64,000 bases of DNA from Trichomonas vaginalis G3 (taxonomy: Eukaryota > Parabasalia > Trichomonadida > Trichomonadidae). This document shows positions 12,987 through 23,474 of the stretch, piece by piece. The position numbers and the translations under genes are program-made. A model generated the notes under the pieces. That model had not been told where the DNA came from and did not search any database. It worked only from the letters and a program-made list of their open reading frames with translations. Position 1 is the stretch's first letter, and the number at the start of each line of letters is the position of its first letter. The stretch is taken from the NCBI RefSeq assembly GCF_026262505.1, contig NC_067207.1, positions 17,514,082-17,578,081 of the forward strand. Direction: 5' to 3'.

Positions 12987-13600
12987 AAATAAATGGTTCA
13001 TCTACTCTACTTGTTTGAAGTTGTCAAAATACTCTGTTATTTTTTCCTTAACAATGGTAAATCTTCTTTGAATGTAGTATTGGTACAACCTTTAATATTC
13101 ATTAGTGTGTTTGAGGTAACGTATCTTGAACTATTTGTTTCACATTCTTCATTTGGGGTCATTGAAATCGGTAAGTTTTCGCGATAGAACCAATTTCTGT
13201 CAGATTTGTAAATCTTAGCAAGGTCGTAAAAGCTTTTGTTGTTTCTTCTGACTAAATGGCAACATAACCATATCTTTATCTTCTTCATTTTCCATCTCTT
13301 CAGATATAAATTCAATATACTTTATTAGTTTCTTTTCCTTTCCTTTGGTGATACGAACGTGGTATTCTTTTCTTGTATGTTTTTGTCTTTTGCTTCAATG
13401 ACTTCATCTTTTGCTTGAAGTTTCTTTTCCATCTCTTCACGTTCTTGGTCTATGAATTTCGTTCAAGAGTTTACAAACAATACCAAGCATAACGAGGCGA
13501 AGCCCACATTGCAAACAGATTTACAGAAGTCTATGTACATTACCAGCCTCTCAAACCATTTGGCAAATTTTCACGATTTTCATGAGTTTTAGGCGAGTAA
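12987..13600 (-). pseudogene. KilA-N family protein, fossil
   Basis: Antiparallel to the ATPase. Its downstream domain (LVRRNNKSFYDLAKIYKSD) matches the C-terminal part of the better KilA-N gene at 41458. Several breaks. KilA-N proteins are DNA-binding proteins common in phages and large DNA viruses. Confidence 0.6.
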
Positions 13601-13639
13601 GATTTTACTTACTCGCTGTTCTTCACGATTTTTCAGAAA

Positions 13640-13890
13640 AAAGTATGTCTCGCTGTGCTTCGCTTCAAAATTCTTGTGTGCTTTGGTTCCTAAACCAGTC
13701 TTGTGGTTTCTTTAGTATCTGGAGCAAAACATGCGTCAAAATACTTTGCATTTGGTACATGTCATCTTTACCGACGATATGAGACGAGGTTGTTGTTTAA
13801 ACTGTATGTACTCATATTCTTCATTTATATCTTCATGGACTATAACTGTTGTTGTGTTCTCTGGTTGTTGACATATCTGTGCTTTTATAT
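13640..13890 (-). pseudogene. unrecognised small gene remnant
   Basis: The minus strand holds a short acidic stretch (DINEEYEYIQFKQQPRL) followed by a Cys pair (CTKC), upstream of which is the AT-rich intergenic start motif near 13900. No counterpart was seen in element 2. At least one break. Function unknown. Confidence 0.35.
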
Positions 13891-13959
13891 TCCGGATAAA
13901 AAATAAAAAAAAAATAAAATTAGCGTTATTTTCTATCTTGTATAAAAGACCAAAAATAA

Positions 13960-14640
13960 AACGCTTTACATGTATTTGTTCAAAACTTCGTCAAAATTAA
14001 TTTATAGCAACTATCATATCTCATCTACTTCAAACGTTTTCTTTACTTTCGTGGGACGCACCATTACCTTTTCTCAAAAACTTCAAGCAAGTTCTGTTTC
14101 AGCAGCTCTCATGATCATTTACAAACACAACCTATAACTCTTATGACGTACTGTCATATCTTTTTAGTTATATTTAAATGTTTCCTTCCTATCTTATATC
14201 TCTTTGTATTGGAAGTCCTTCGGTTTCTGAACGCATGTAAAGTAAGCCTTCACCTGCAACGTTCCGTATCGAACATGAACGCATATGTTATGAAATTATT
14301 ATCCAACAACGGAGTCACATCCAGAAACAAAACTAGCTGGTAATAAGACTTTTGTCGATTGAGATATGCTTCTTGTTCCATAGAACTTACCGATATCCAT
14401 AAGCTGCAGGATTTCTTTGTCAAAATTTTCTGAGTTGAAGCATTTTTAACCCAGTCGTGGATGTTTTACTTCCAGATTGAGAAATATAATGTCTGACAAA
14501 GAATATGTTGTATTTCCTTTGAGTATCTTCACCGTTTAAATCACCTATCTACCACTTGGTACATTGTCTATCTTTCTAACTGTTTCAAACTCATGTGGAC
14601 ATTTCCTGTTCTTACATACAAAATAAAAAAAATATTTTAA
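13960..14640 (-). pseudogene. unrecognised gene remnant with a Cys motif
   Basis: The minus strand starts after an AT-rich TTTTTATTTTG motif and shows CKNRKCPHEFETV near the start, which looks like half of a zinc ribbon. Several breaks. It lies in the interval where element 2 carries the polymerase, but it does not resemble a polymerase. Family unknown. Confidence 0.35.
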
Positions 14641-14649
14641 AAAACTAGC

Positions 14650-14929
14650 TTTTATTTTCTATCTTAAGGAAATTCATGAAATTTGGTCATTTTTTTCAGC
14701 AAAAATATATTTTTAGGCGACCAGGTCACTCGGTTTAAATGAACTTCTCTGAAAAAGTGTGACACACATGAATTTTTGACAACAACCACAGGAAATATAC
14801 TTCTTCGTAAATGTTTTGTCAAGAACTTCTGTTCGTAATCGAGCGTAAATCAGACAAAAATATATTTCTTAGGGTAGAAGCGTATATTCCCCGTTTCTAC
14901 CCTCATTCTACCCCTATGGATCTCTTAAG
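14650..14929. repeat. internal hairpin blocks in element 1
   Basis: Non-coding. GAAATTCATGAAATTTGGTC and CAGCAAAAATATATTTTTAGG near 14670-14715 match the outer edge of the inverted repeat near 35462. A degenerate GGGTAGA hairpin block at about 14858-14915 matches the terminal-repeat blocks. It sits at the point where the element 1 gene order departs from element 2, so it may mark an old recombination joint. Confidence 0.6.
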
Positions 14930-15409
14930 ATGAGACAAGTTTTAAATATTTACAATAGCCGTAAACAAAAAGGTTTGGGAAACCACTCCCCCGAAGAAAT
15001 GAAAAACAACCCTGACTTAGAGAAAGACTATATATTTTAATAGTTTAGTCAAAAGAGACAAACAAGAAAGAATGCCGGGCTTCAAACTTAAGAAAGGCGA
15101 CAAAGTAAAAATAGAAATACCTAAACGCGACCCATATGAAAATACTATTGACTATGACAACAACAAGTACCCGACAGGTACTCACATTCGTGTTCGTAAA
15201 AAATAGAAGAAAGTATACAAGAGAATATTATGAAGTTTTAGGCAAACATGGCAAAATGTACAGACTGCAAGCAGAAGATAAAACTACTATTGTCAGACCT
15301 CGTTTCAAACTTGTTAAGGTTCAAGGTGGTATACTTTCAAAGACAGTTCCTAACAAATATAAGACAACTCCTGACGAAATATGCTAAAGAAGTTGAAAAT
15401 GACGACTAA
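14930..15409 (+). pseudogene. integrase C-terminal part, fossil
   Basis: Matches the C-terminal part of the element 2 integrase (26376-27331), including the basic MPGFKL..GDKVKIEIPKRD segment typical of the SH3-like tail of retroviral-type integrases. About two breaks. The catalytic part is not recognised in this copy. Confidence 0.65.
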
Positions 15410-16663
15410 GCAATTCTATACCATGCGTAAACTGTCATGTAAGGTGGCATGTAGTCTTTACTTTGTCCCGTTGTTTGCGTATACCCTGAAACGCGATGTG
15501 TATGGTTTCCATCTCCCTGTGTGCTACCCCAGAAAACAATTTATAGCAAACTGAACGTCGTCTTTAACATCATATCCTTTACCTTTTTTCATTGCTGACC
15601 AATCCAAAATCTATGTTTATGCCAACCTGCTTCAGCTGTACTTAAATCTATGTAGTGACTGTGTGCAGGTAAGTTTTCACCTGAAATCGTTTTACTTCCA
15701 CCTGTTTCCTTTGAAGAGTTTGCACAATACAAAAACCTGTCGACTATTTGAGTCCAAGTTCCAAAACCAAGTACTACTTCTGGTCTGGTAGAGTTCATTG
15801 ACGTGTAAATAGAACCTATAGGATATAATGTTTGAAGTATTTCTGTCTTTAACGTTTGAAGCTCTGTTTTGTCAGCTTTTTTAACTAACTCATCGTTAAC
15901 ATATGTTTTGTCAGCTTTTTTATCTAACTCAACGTTAACATATGTTTTGTCAGTTTGTTGTCATATAAATTTGAGCAGTGAATTTAACTTTGTTTTCATC
16001 CTCCATGACATAGACATTTCTACATCTAGTGTATTTCATCGTCGTTATGTCTTCATCCGATGTTAAACCTTGTGGAAAGTTAGGAGGTTTCCAAAGTAGT
16101 ACATCCCCACCAGTTCCATCAGGTTCTTCAACCGTTCCTGCAATATTTTCTATACCAACAGTTGCGAAGAAATCGTGTGTATGAGTCTTTTTAGAATATT
16201 CTTTGTCAGCTCTTGTCACTTCACTTGACATTTTATTGTCAACATATGTTTTATCCGCTTTGTCATCTAACATTGCTGGTAGTTCATCTACGTCATAGAT
16301 GTTATGTGTATGGTGTTTTTGGGGTATGTTCTATCTGTCCATGCGAGAATATAGTCTCTTGTTGCATCTACATACTCTTTGTCAGCTTTTGTTGTCAATA
16401 TCTGCCTTCAAAAGAAGTTCATCTATAGGTTTCTCGTTTAAAGTTCTTTTTGTTGGAATATTATACAAACAGTATGGTTCTTACTGTCTTGAAATAGAAA
16501 CTCGTCTGTCATTGGGTTTAATGTCAGTTTTAAGTTTCCTTCTTTCAATGACTCAGATATCTTAGAATAGTTTGAAAAGTTTGTTGTGTTCTTATTTAGA
16601 GCTTGCAAAATGAGTTGTCGGTTGTGTTGTATTTCTCTCATAGACGCTGTTTCTTTCGACATT
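15408..16663 (-). pseudogene. phage-like tail-fibre protein, fossil
   Basis: Convergent with the integrase. Repeated KADKTYVD-type segments and a C-terminal collar-like domain (IVDRFLYCANSSKETGGSK, NLPAHSH) match the better copy at 24972-26379. About six breaks. Confidence 0.7.
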
Positions 16664-16680
16664 TTTATTCTAGATAAAAT

Positions 16681-17140
16681 ATGCTTTCAATAGAAAAAGA
16701 AAATTCAAGAGTTGCTACAACTAAACCATTAGATGAACTTTTTACCGAATGTCGGTCAAAAGTTTGAGACAGAGACCGTAAAGCATGAAGGCTATCGTTT
16801 TGACTACCCGTTAAGATGGCTAAGAGACCCATCCGTCACAAAAGCTATTGGCTTTCGTAGAATGAAGTTCATTTCAGAAGCCATACATGGTTTCCCATTT
16901 ACGGTCGCTTTTTGAAGTTCGATACTATAACAAAGAAAAACGTACGTATGAGAAATTGAACAGGGAAAACTTTTACAAGTGAATTTGCTTGTAAACTTAG
17001 AAACAACTCTTCAAGCTTTTCAAGAAAAAATAAACGATATCTATCTCGAATATGCAAAACAGTACAACATTGACGAAGGAGAGTACCATCTCGATATTAT
17101 ATATGACAGGAAAAATGCAACTGTTAAAATCATAGAATAG
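16681..17140 (+). pseudogene. conserved 150-residue element protein, fossil
   Basis: Begins MLSIEKENSRVATTKPLDE, divergent from the tail-fibre gene across a 17-base start region. Counterpart at 24491-24953. About two breaks. Mixed strands with aromatic residues (YRFDYPLRWLRDP); family unknown. Placement beside the fibre gene hints at a virion or attachment role. Confidence 0.5.
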
Positions 17141-17188
17141 AAGACCTTGGAAAAACGTTTATATTTCTACAAAATATAACAACTTGGC

Positions 17189-17529
17189 ATGGCAATAGAT
17201 TTTTGAGGATGTTAAATCAGCCTGCATGGTATCCAGTACACCGGACTATTATGAAGTCGAAAACCCTAATGGAACATATGAAAATGTTTTCGACTCCAGA
17301 TGCTATTATAGTTCATGCTTCATTTTCTGGTGCACAAAACTCTTTTATGCTTGGCAAATGACTTTTACGAAAAACCTACAAAGCTATACGAACCACCAAG
17401 TGGAAGTATTTCAGACTTTCAAGTATGGTTTACTACAGATGGAAGAAAGAGAATAGTTCCATTATACCATGCGTTTTACTTAGAACTTAGTTTCATATAC
17501 AACTACTATCGAACGGTAAAATATAATTT
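17189..17529 (+). pseudogene. conserved 110-residue element protein, fossil
   Basis: Counterpart of 24099-24448. Recognisable by YEVENPNGTYENVF and by an aromatic C-terminal end. About three breaks. Follows the preceding gene on the same strand, 49 bases apart. Function unknown. Confidence 0.45.
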
Positions 17530-17770
17530 TAATACGGTTGAGGTGTTGGATTTGGTTGCCAACTTGACTGTGGTGCAGGTTCAGGCTGTTGTATAACAGG
17601 AGCTTGTTCTTCTGGTTCAGGGTCTTTAGGTATAATACCAACGAACTGACCTACTCTTTTACCAATATTTTGACTCCGTTCCAAATTCCTCTTCCGACAG
17701 ATTTTATTCCATTCCATATACCTCTTCCAACATTTCGAAAGAAGTTTCCTATTCTTCCAAAGAAACCCAT
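17530..17770 (-). pseudogene. amphipathic Gly/Pro protein, fossil
   Basis: Counterpart of the 80-codon gene at 23856-24098, whose N-terminal half is amphipathic and basic and whose tail is Pro/Gln-rich. About two breaks. Confidence 0.5.
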
Positions 17771-17788
17771 TTTACTATATGTAAAAAT

Positions 17789-18151
17789 CTAATGTCCGCC
17801 TAGTCTCTTACGTTTCCTGTTGAGTTCCATAGCATTCTTTAACTGGAGCTCATACATTCTGTTTCTCCTCTGGTAGAAAACATATTCTGGGTCAACTCCT
17901 GTGTTTGCGTCATCTGCATAAAGTTGTTTATATCCCACTTCAGGGTTTGTATAAAACTCTTTCCATCTCATATTTGCATACCATGGTGGCAAACCTAACG
18001 CAGCGTCATTTGACATGGCAGTTTGCATTTGTACATCTGTTGGCACTTGACCATAGTTTGCCATTGCAGTTTGTATTCTAACTTCATTTGGAATATTCTC
18101 TGGGTTTGGTTGTCCAGGTTGCTGTGCATTCGCTAAGTTCTGTGCGTCCAT
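17789..18151 (-). CDS. 120-residue element protein, function unknown
   Basis: Open frame beginning MDAQNLANAQQPGQPN, after the start motif TTTTTATCTAATATTAAATG. The sequence contains two similar segments (EVRIQTAMANYGQVPTDV and a second MQTAMSNDA), an aromatic middle (PPWYANMRWKEFY) and a basic end (ELNRKRKRLGGH). A same-length frame is at 23475-23837. It lies in a row of small genes beside the methylase. No family recognised; a small virion protein is a guess. Confidence 0.65.
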   Translation of the reverse strand: MDAQNLANAQQPGQPNPENIPNEVRIQTAMANYGQVPTDVQMQTAMSNDAALGLPPWYANMRWKEFYTNPEVGYKQLYADDANTGVDPEYVFYQRRNRMYELQLKNAMELNRKRKRLGGH

Positions 18152-18174
18152 TTAATATTAGATAAAAATATCTC

Positions 18175-18306
18175 TTACGAGTACATATGCTGAACATTTG
18201 CTGATATTGGTTCATCTTCATATTCTCTATATCTTTCTGCCACGTCAAATAAGTAAATGACACAATGGAAAAAACCTAAAACAAGTAGTCCTATTTCAAA
18301 CCACAT
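18175..18306 (-). CDS. 43-residue single-span membrane protein
   Basis: Open frame with an N-terminal hydrophobic helix (EIGLLVLGFFHCVIYLF) and a short acidic tail (REYEDEP). Its start overlaps the last 16 bases of the methylase gene, and the same overlap occurs in element 2 (23320-23451). Conservation of this short frame in both copies supports it as a real gene. It probably inserts in a membrane; function unknown. Confidence 0.65.
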   Translation of the reverse strand: MWFEIGLLVLGFFHCVIYLFDVAERYREYEDEPISANVQHMYS

Positions 18307-19109
18307 TTACTTACTAGTAAAATTTCTTTGTTATGACACTTTCTCCGGTTTATAGGACCTCTCTCATATTCTATCTTATCGTATCTAAACTCATAGTCAT
18401 GTATGTCCTCTAACCATCTCATGACACTTTCCAAACCACTTTTATCGGATGTAAAGTAAAAGCATGGATGGTTATGTAAAACGTCTAAAGTTTCTAAAGA
18501 GTCTCTCAAAGTCCAGTCTACTTGGTATTGAAAATCGTATGTGTTATAGAACGGTGGGTCTACTATAAAGAAAACATTTTCCTTGTCTTTATATTTTTCA
18601 TACAACTCTGTCCAACGACATCTCACAAACTCTATACCCTCAATATATTTTTCTATGTCCTCTTTGAAAACATTTGTATAGTTAAGATATAAAACTTTTG
18701 ACATAAGTGTTTCAATGTCATGAACTCTTATAGCACCACTATATAATAGTCTAGCAGATATACTATCCCAGTCAATATACTCTGCCTTTTTCAAAACCTC
18801 TCTGACAGTATTTTTCTTATCTAATGGTATACGTTCCATCTTACCTATAGGTATCTTTTCTTTTAACTCTTTCAATATTTTGTTTGTGTCTGGTATATGT
18901 TTGAGACGGTTCATATAGTTGTCGAAGTCATTGCATATAATCTTTGAGTCAGGAAATACAGTATGGCACAAATGAGATATATAGAAACTTCCACCGAACA
19001 AATCTACAAATGTTAGACCATTCGGTAGTTTCTTAAGTTCTCTCAATAGAATATCTTTACATCTACTCTTATTTCCAAAGAAGGGTAACGGTGGTTTTGT
19101 AAAATTCAT
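18291..19109 (-). CDS. Dam-type DNA N6-adenine methylase
   Basis: 272 codons, open throughout. It fits the D12/Dam class: FFGNKSR near residue 10, motif I FVDLFGGSF at about 34-42 (S-adenosylmethionine binding) and motif IV DPPFY at about 184-188 (catalysis). The length is usual for the family. Trichomonas DNA is known to carry 6-methyladenine and Maverick-borne methylases of this class are known there. The start at 19109 follows a TATATATAATAAAAATG-like motif. It is the gene nearest the right terminal repeat, and its 3' end is copied inside that repeat. Target sequence cannot be read from the gene. Confidence 0.9.
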   Translation of the reverse strand: MNFTKPPLPFFGNKSRCKDILLRELKKLPNGLTFVDLFGGSFYISHLCHTVFPDSKIICNDFDNYMNRLKHIPDTNKILKELKEKIPIGKMERIPLDKKNTVREVLKKAEYIDWDSISARLLYSGAIRVHDIETLMSKVLYLNYTNVFKEDIEKYIEGIEFVRCRWTELYEKYKDKENVFFIVDPPFYNTYDFQYQVDWTLRDSLETLDVLHNHPCFYFTSDKSGLESVMRWLEDIHDYEFRYDKIEYERGPINRRKCHNKEILLVSKCGLK

Positions 19110-19149
19110 TTTATATATATAATAAAAATGTTTTTACCTGAAAAGTGAC

Positions 19150-19932
19150 AGAAAAGCGGCTTTTGACAGATGTTTTATTGTGACTTCTTCGTAAAGACTT
19201 TGTTGAGATTTCTTCGTAAATGAGTGTAAATGACCCAAAAATATATTTTAGGGTAGAAGGGTATATCTACCCCGTTTTCTACCCTCTTTTCTACCCTCTT
19301 GAATTTTCATGAATTTCTTCGTAAAGACTTTGTTAAGACTTCTTCGTAAAGACTTTGTTGAGATTTCATCGTAAAGACTTTGTTAAGACTTCTTCGTAAA
19401 GACTTTGTTGAGATTTCATCGTAAAGACTTTGTTAAGACTTCTTCGTAAAGACTTTGTTGAGATTTCATCGTAAAGACTTTGTTGAGATTTCATCGTAAA
19501 GACTTTGTTGAGATTTCTTCGTAAATGACCCTAGTAGTATATTTTTGGTGTAAATTTCATGAAAATTCAAGAGGGTAGAAAAGAGGGTAGAAAAGAGGGT
19601 AGATATACCCTTCTACCCTAAAATATATTTTTGGTGTAAATTTCATGAAAATTCAAGAGGGTAGAAAAGAGGGTAGAAAACGGGGTAGATATACCCTTCT
19701 ACCCTAAAATATATTTTTGGTGTAAATTTCATGAAAATTCTGAGTAAAATGACAGATGTTTATATGACACTTTCTCCGGTTTATAGGACCTCTCTCATAT
19801 TCTATCTTGTCATATCAAAACTCATAGTCATGTATGTCCTCTAAGACTTCATTTATACTAAACATCTTCAGGGCTAGAAGGCACGAAGTGCCTGGAAGCC
19901 CCACTACCTTTTTTTTTTTTTTTTTTTTTTTT
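19150..19932 (-). repeat. element 1 right terminal inverted repeat
   Basis: Mirror of the left repeat: AAAAGCGGC, fragments of the 25-bp array (19185-19215 and 19310-19525), GGGTAGA hairpin blocks, a methylase-tail copy, the terminal hairpin (19871-19902) and 25 T. Confidence 0.85.
19764..19844 (-). pseudogene. copy of the methylase 3' segment inside the terminal repeat
   Basis: About 81 bases nearly match 18333-18413, the C-terminal coding part of the methylase, in the same orientation. The left repeat holds only about 40 bases of it (about 2108-2148). It is a sequence capture, not a gene. Confidence 0.85.
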
Positions 19933-19937
19933 TATTT
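19933..19937. repeat. candidate target-site duplication, right copy (TATTT)
   Basis: Follows the T-run of element 1 and repeats 2020-2024. The first base is shared with the run, so the border is uncertain by one or two bases. Confidence 0.5.
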
Positions 19938-20079
19938 AGTCATATTTTGCATAATTCTAAGTAGATTTTGTAAAAAATCAAGAAAGAAAAATTTTAACGT
20001 GCTTTATTTTTTCTTTTTTATAATAATACATATTATTATATAATTAACATATTCATAATGTTTCACCCTTTCAAAAATA

Positions 20080-20116
20080 TAATCCTTCTCCTCTCAAATA
20101 AACGTACATACGGGTG
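20080..20116 (+). repeat. 37-bp direct repeat, copy 1
   Basis: Includes CTCTCAAATAAACGTACATA and CGGGTG. It matches 20463-20499 with two mismatches, 383 bases apart. Neither copy is in a coding frame. Confidence 0.75.
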
Positions 20117-20462
20117 GCCTCTTTTTTCAAAAAATTAAAATTTGAAATTTTGGGCTCAAATATTAGAGATTTTTTCAACCTTCAACGATATATGTTGTCT
20201 ATATCAGACCTCCTTTCTTTTTGATACTTAACATTGTTCCTAAATCTTAGCCGTTAAGGCTGTTCTGAAAATATTTTTTTTTTCGAAAAAATTCGAAAAA
20301 AATTCGTAAAATTCAAAAATCCCTTAATTCCTGAGGATTTTGGAAAAAAGTTTTTACATGAACATGTGTATATTATATGAAGTATATTGATAAGGTAAAA
20401 ATCAAATTTTATTGCATATTCATCGAGAAAATAAACTAACGAATCCCTCAAAATTGAGAGGG

Positions 20463-20499
20463 TAATCCTCCTCCTCTCAAATAAAAGTACATACGGGTG
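20463..20499 (+). repeat. 37-bp direct repeat, copy 2
   Basis: Second copy of the 20080-20116 repeat; it is followed by the palindrome GGGTGCACCC. Confidence 0.75.
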
Positions 20500-20616
20500 C
20501 ACCCTTAATTCCGAGCCGAACAAAAATTATTCGCCTTCCATTGTTCAAACTTTTGATCTCTCGGATTATGACATACTTTTATCTCTTATTCAATAATTCT
20601 TCATCAATGGTCAAAT

Positions 20617-21868
20617 TGTTGTAAACAGAAATTCATCAAAAGTGACACATCAGAAAAGCTAAAATATTGAATTTTTGGAACTTTTGATAGAGCACGTTTT
20701 TAAATATTAATTAAAGTAAATGTATATTTTGTAAAGATTCTTTTTAATAAAAAAATAAAATTTTGAAGAAGAACACAAAATCTTCTGAAAAATAATATCA
20801 CATAAACTCATATTATTTTCTAATATATAACTATTTTATATAAAAATCAAATTCAATGATCTTAAAAGCGAAGGATAAACCTCAAAATTTACGAATATAA
20901 TGAGTGGGAATATAATGCTTATCTATCATAAAACCATATGAAATATCAATTTTTGCTTTACGCCTAATTTTTGACGACAATTAGCAAAAAATGTTAAATG
21001 TTAACACTCAGTCCATTTGAATATGAAAAATAAAATTGACTTTGATTAAATGTTTTTATTTATCATGCAATTCTTCTTGCGACCAAAGATTTGAATAAAA
21101 TTTCAAAAAATAAGATAGCTTAAAAAATAATATACGGTAGTGTTTACTAATAGATGAATAGTATATAAATTCTATTAAAATGGATTTGATCCAAAAAAAT
21201 ATATAAATTTGATCATAAATAAAATCGTTTTAAATTACTTCTTCATTTAAATTATAACAATTATTTTTGGTTTTATATTTTTTTGGATCAAATCCATTTT
21301 AATAGAATTTATATACTATTCATCTATTAGTAAACACTACCGTATATTATTTTTTAAGCTATCTTATTTTTTGAAATTTTATTCAAATCTTTGGTCGCAA
21401 GAAGAATTGCATGATAAATAAAAACATTTAATCAAAGTCAATTTTATTTTTCATATTCAAATGGACTGAGTGTTAACATTTAAACATTTTTTGCTAATTG
21501 TCGTCAAAAATTAGGCGTAAAGCAAAAATTGATATTTCATATGGTTTTATGATAGATAAGCATTATATTCCCACTCATTATATTCGTAAATTTTGAGGTT
21601 TATTTCCTTCGCTTTTAAGATCATTGAATTTGATTTTTATATAAAATAGTTATATATTAGAAAATAATATGAGTTTATGTGATATTATTTTTCAGAAGAT
21701 TTCATTCTATATGCCTATGAAAAGTACTCTCAAAACTAACTTTTTCCTAATTATAATTAAATCTAGAATATTGTATTATGCTTAGTATTATTTCATTTTT
21801 CTCATTCAATTTAGAATTTACAAATGTCAAAAAATTGAGAGCCGTCACTTTTGATGAATTTCTGTTTA
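20617..21868. repeat. large inverted repeat made of one full and one partial 665-bp unit
   Basis: The left arm (20617 to about 21280, minus orientation) is a complete unit. The right arm (about 21276-21868, plus orientation) lacks the first 85 bases or so and has unrelated sequence at about 21703-21845, but keeps the end motif CACTTTTGATGAATTTCTG. A third copy in plus orientation is at 57597-58265. It has no coding potential and no obvious terminal inverted repeat of its own. The family is unknown to me. Confidence 0.85.
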
Positions 21869-22250
21869 TTACAAAATATCTTTCACATTAATTTTATGGA
21901 ATTGTTAATATCATTATTTTCTTCTATAAATCATAAATCCAGCATACAATTTGTTATATCTGCACCCTGGTCAAATTTCTGCATGATCCTTTGTAAACTA
22001 TTCTAATATTTTTATCGTTTTACACTTTCTTTTAATTATATCAAAAGTCCTATTGCACGTTTTTTCCCTTATCCAGTGGAAACGAGTCACTTAATTAATT
22101 TACATATATTTTTATATTTGTAAATTTTCTATTGTCAATTTTCAATTATTTTTTTAACAGAAATGTCAAATAAATTTATCCTCATTTTACAGGAATTATT
22201 GTCTCGGTAGCTGCGGCTCTTAAATTTATAAATTGCATTTCTTTATATAG

Positions 22251-22253
<3 letters not shown>

Positions 22254-22284
<31 letters not shown>

Positions 22285-22515
22285 TAGTGGGGCTTCCAGG
22301 CACTTCGTGCCTTCTAGCCCTGATGTTGATGTTTAGTATAAATGAAGTTTTTATTCGGAGGACTCTTCTTCTTCCTCCATTGCTTCTGGGAAGAAGCCTT
22401 CTTCTGGGTCGAAAACATTATATAATGTGTCGCTTTTCACAAATTATATATGTTTTCATGTTTTGTCACTTTTCTGTCACTTTTCAGGAAAAAACATTTT
22501 TATTATTATATATAA
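22254..22515 (+). repeat. left end of element 2
   Basis: A-run, hairpin (22289-22320) and about 190 bases before the methylase. The minus strand of about 22346-22430 still reads as the acidic tail of a lost gene (NVFDPEEGFFPEAMEEEEE). The long tandem arrays of element 1 are absent. Confidence 0.7.
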
Positions 22516-23335
22516 ATGAATTTTACAAAACCACCGTTACCGTTCTTTGGAAATAAGAGTAGATGTAAAGATATTATATTGAGAGAACTTAAGAAACTAC
22601 CGAATGGTCTAACATTTGTAGATTTGTTCGGTGGAAGTTTCTATATATCCCATTTGTGCCATATAATATTCCCAGACTCAAAGATTATATGCAATGACTT
22701 CGACAACTATATGGACCGTCTCAAACATATACCAGACACAAACAATATATTGAAAGAGTTAAAAGAAAAGATACCTATAGGTAAGATGGAACGTATACCA
22801 TTAGATAAGAAAAATATTGTGAGAGAGGTTTTGAAAAAAGCAGAATATATAGACTGGGATAGTATATCTGCTAGACTATTATATAGTGGTTCTATAAGAG
22901 TTCATGACATTGAAACACTTATGTCAAAAGTTTTATATCTTAACTATACAAATGTTTTCAAAGAGACATAGAAAAATATATTGAGGGTATAGAGTTTGTG
23001 AGATGTCATTGGACAGATTTGTATGAAAAATATAAAGACAAGGAAAAATGTTTTCTTTATAGTGGACCCGCCGTTCTATAACACATGGGATTTCAATACC
23101 AAGTAGACTGGACTTTGAGAGACTCTTTAGAAACTTTAGACGTTTTACATAACCATCCATGCTTTTACTTTACATCCCGATAAAAAGTGGTTTGGAAACC
23201 GTTATGAGATGGTTAGAGGACATACATGACTATGAGTTATATTATTGACAAGATAGAATATGAGAGAGGACCTATAAACTGGAGAAAGTTCACAATAAAG
23301 AAATTTTATTAGTAAGTAAATGTGGTTTGAAATAG
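22516..23335 (+). pseudogene. Dam-type adenine methylase, fossil copy
   Basis: Close relative of 18291-19109, with motif I FVDLFGGSF intact to the eye. About five breaks. Preceded by TTTTTATTATTATATATAAATG. Confidence 0.85.
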
Positions 23336-23451
23336 GACTACTTGTTTTAGGTTTTTTCCATTGTGTCATTTATTTATTTGACGTGGCAGAAAAGTACAGA
23401 GAATATGAAGATGAACCAATGCCTGCAAATGTTCAGTATATGTACTCGTAA
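23320..23451 (+). CDS. 43-residue single-span membrane protein (element 2 copy)
   Basis: Begins inside the end of the methylase region. It has the same hydrophobic helix and acidic tail as 18175-18306, with a few residue differences. Open. Confidence 0.6.
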   Translation: MWFEIGLLVLGFFHCVIYLFDVAEKYREYEDEPMPANVQYMYS

Positions 23452-23474
23452 GAGATATTTTTATCTAATATTAA

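Larger units (their letters stand above)
2025..19932. mobile_element. Maverick/Polinton element 1, fossil, about 17.9 kb
   Basis: Bounded by an A-run at the left, a T-run at the right, then matching terminal hairpins and long inverted repeats, with TATTT on both sides as a candidate target duplication. The family is identified by parts in order: coiled-coil protein, major capsid, penton-like protein, superfamily-3-like helicase, packaging ATPase, KilA-N protein, integrase tail, phage-like tail fibre, small structural candidates and Dam methylase. No polymerase is recognised in this copy; element 2 has one in the corresponding interval. It is broken, with roughly 40 breaks overall, yet shared parts differ little in substitutions from element 2, so by eye it looks young. 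A 25-N gap lies inside. Confidence 0.9.
19938..22253. other. intergenic flank between the two elements, no gene seen
   Basis: Very AT-rich. It contains a pair of 37-bp direct repeats and a large inverted repeat, listed separately. The remaining frames are short and of low complexity and I support none. Confidence 0.6.

Noticed and set aside
2025-19932. LTR retroelement, because of the integrase
   Set aside because: Ends are inverted, not direct, repeats; there is no reverse transcriptase, and capsid, ATPase and methylase genes fit Mavericks.
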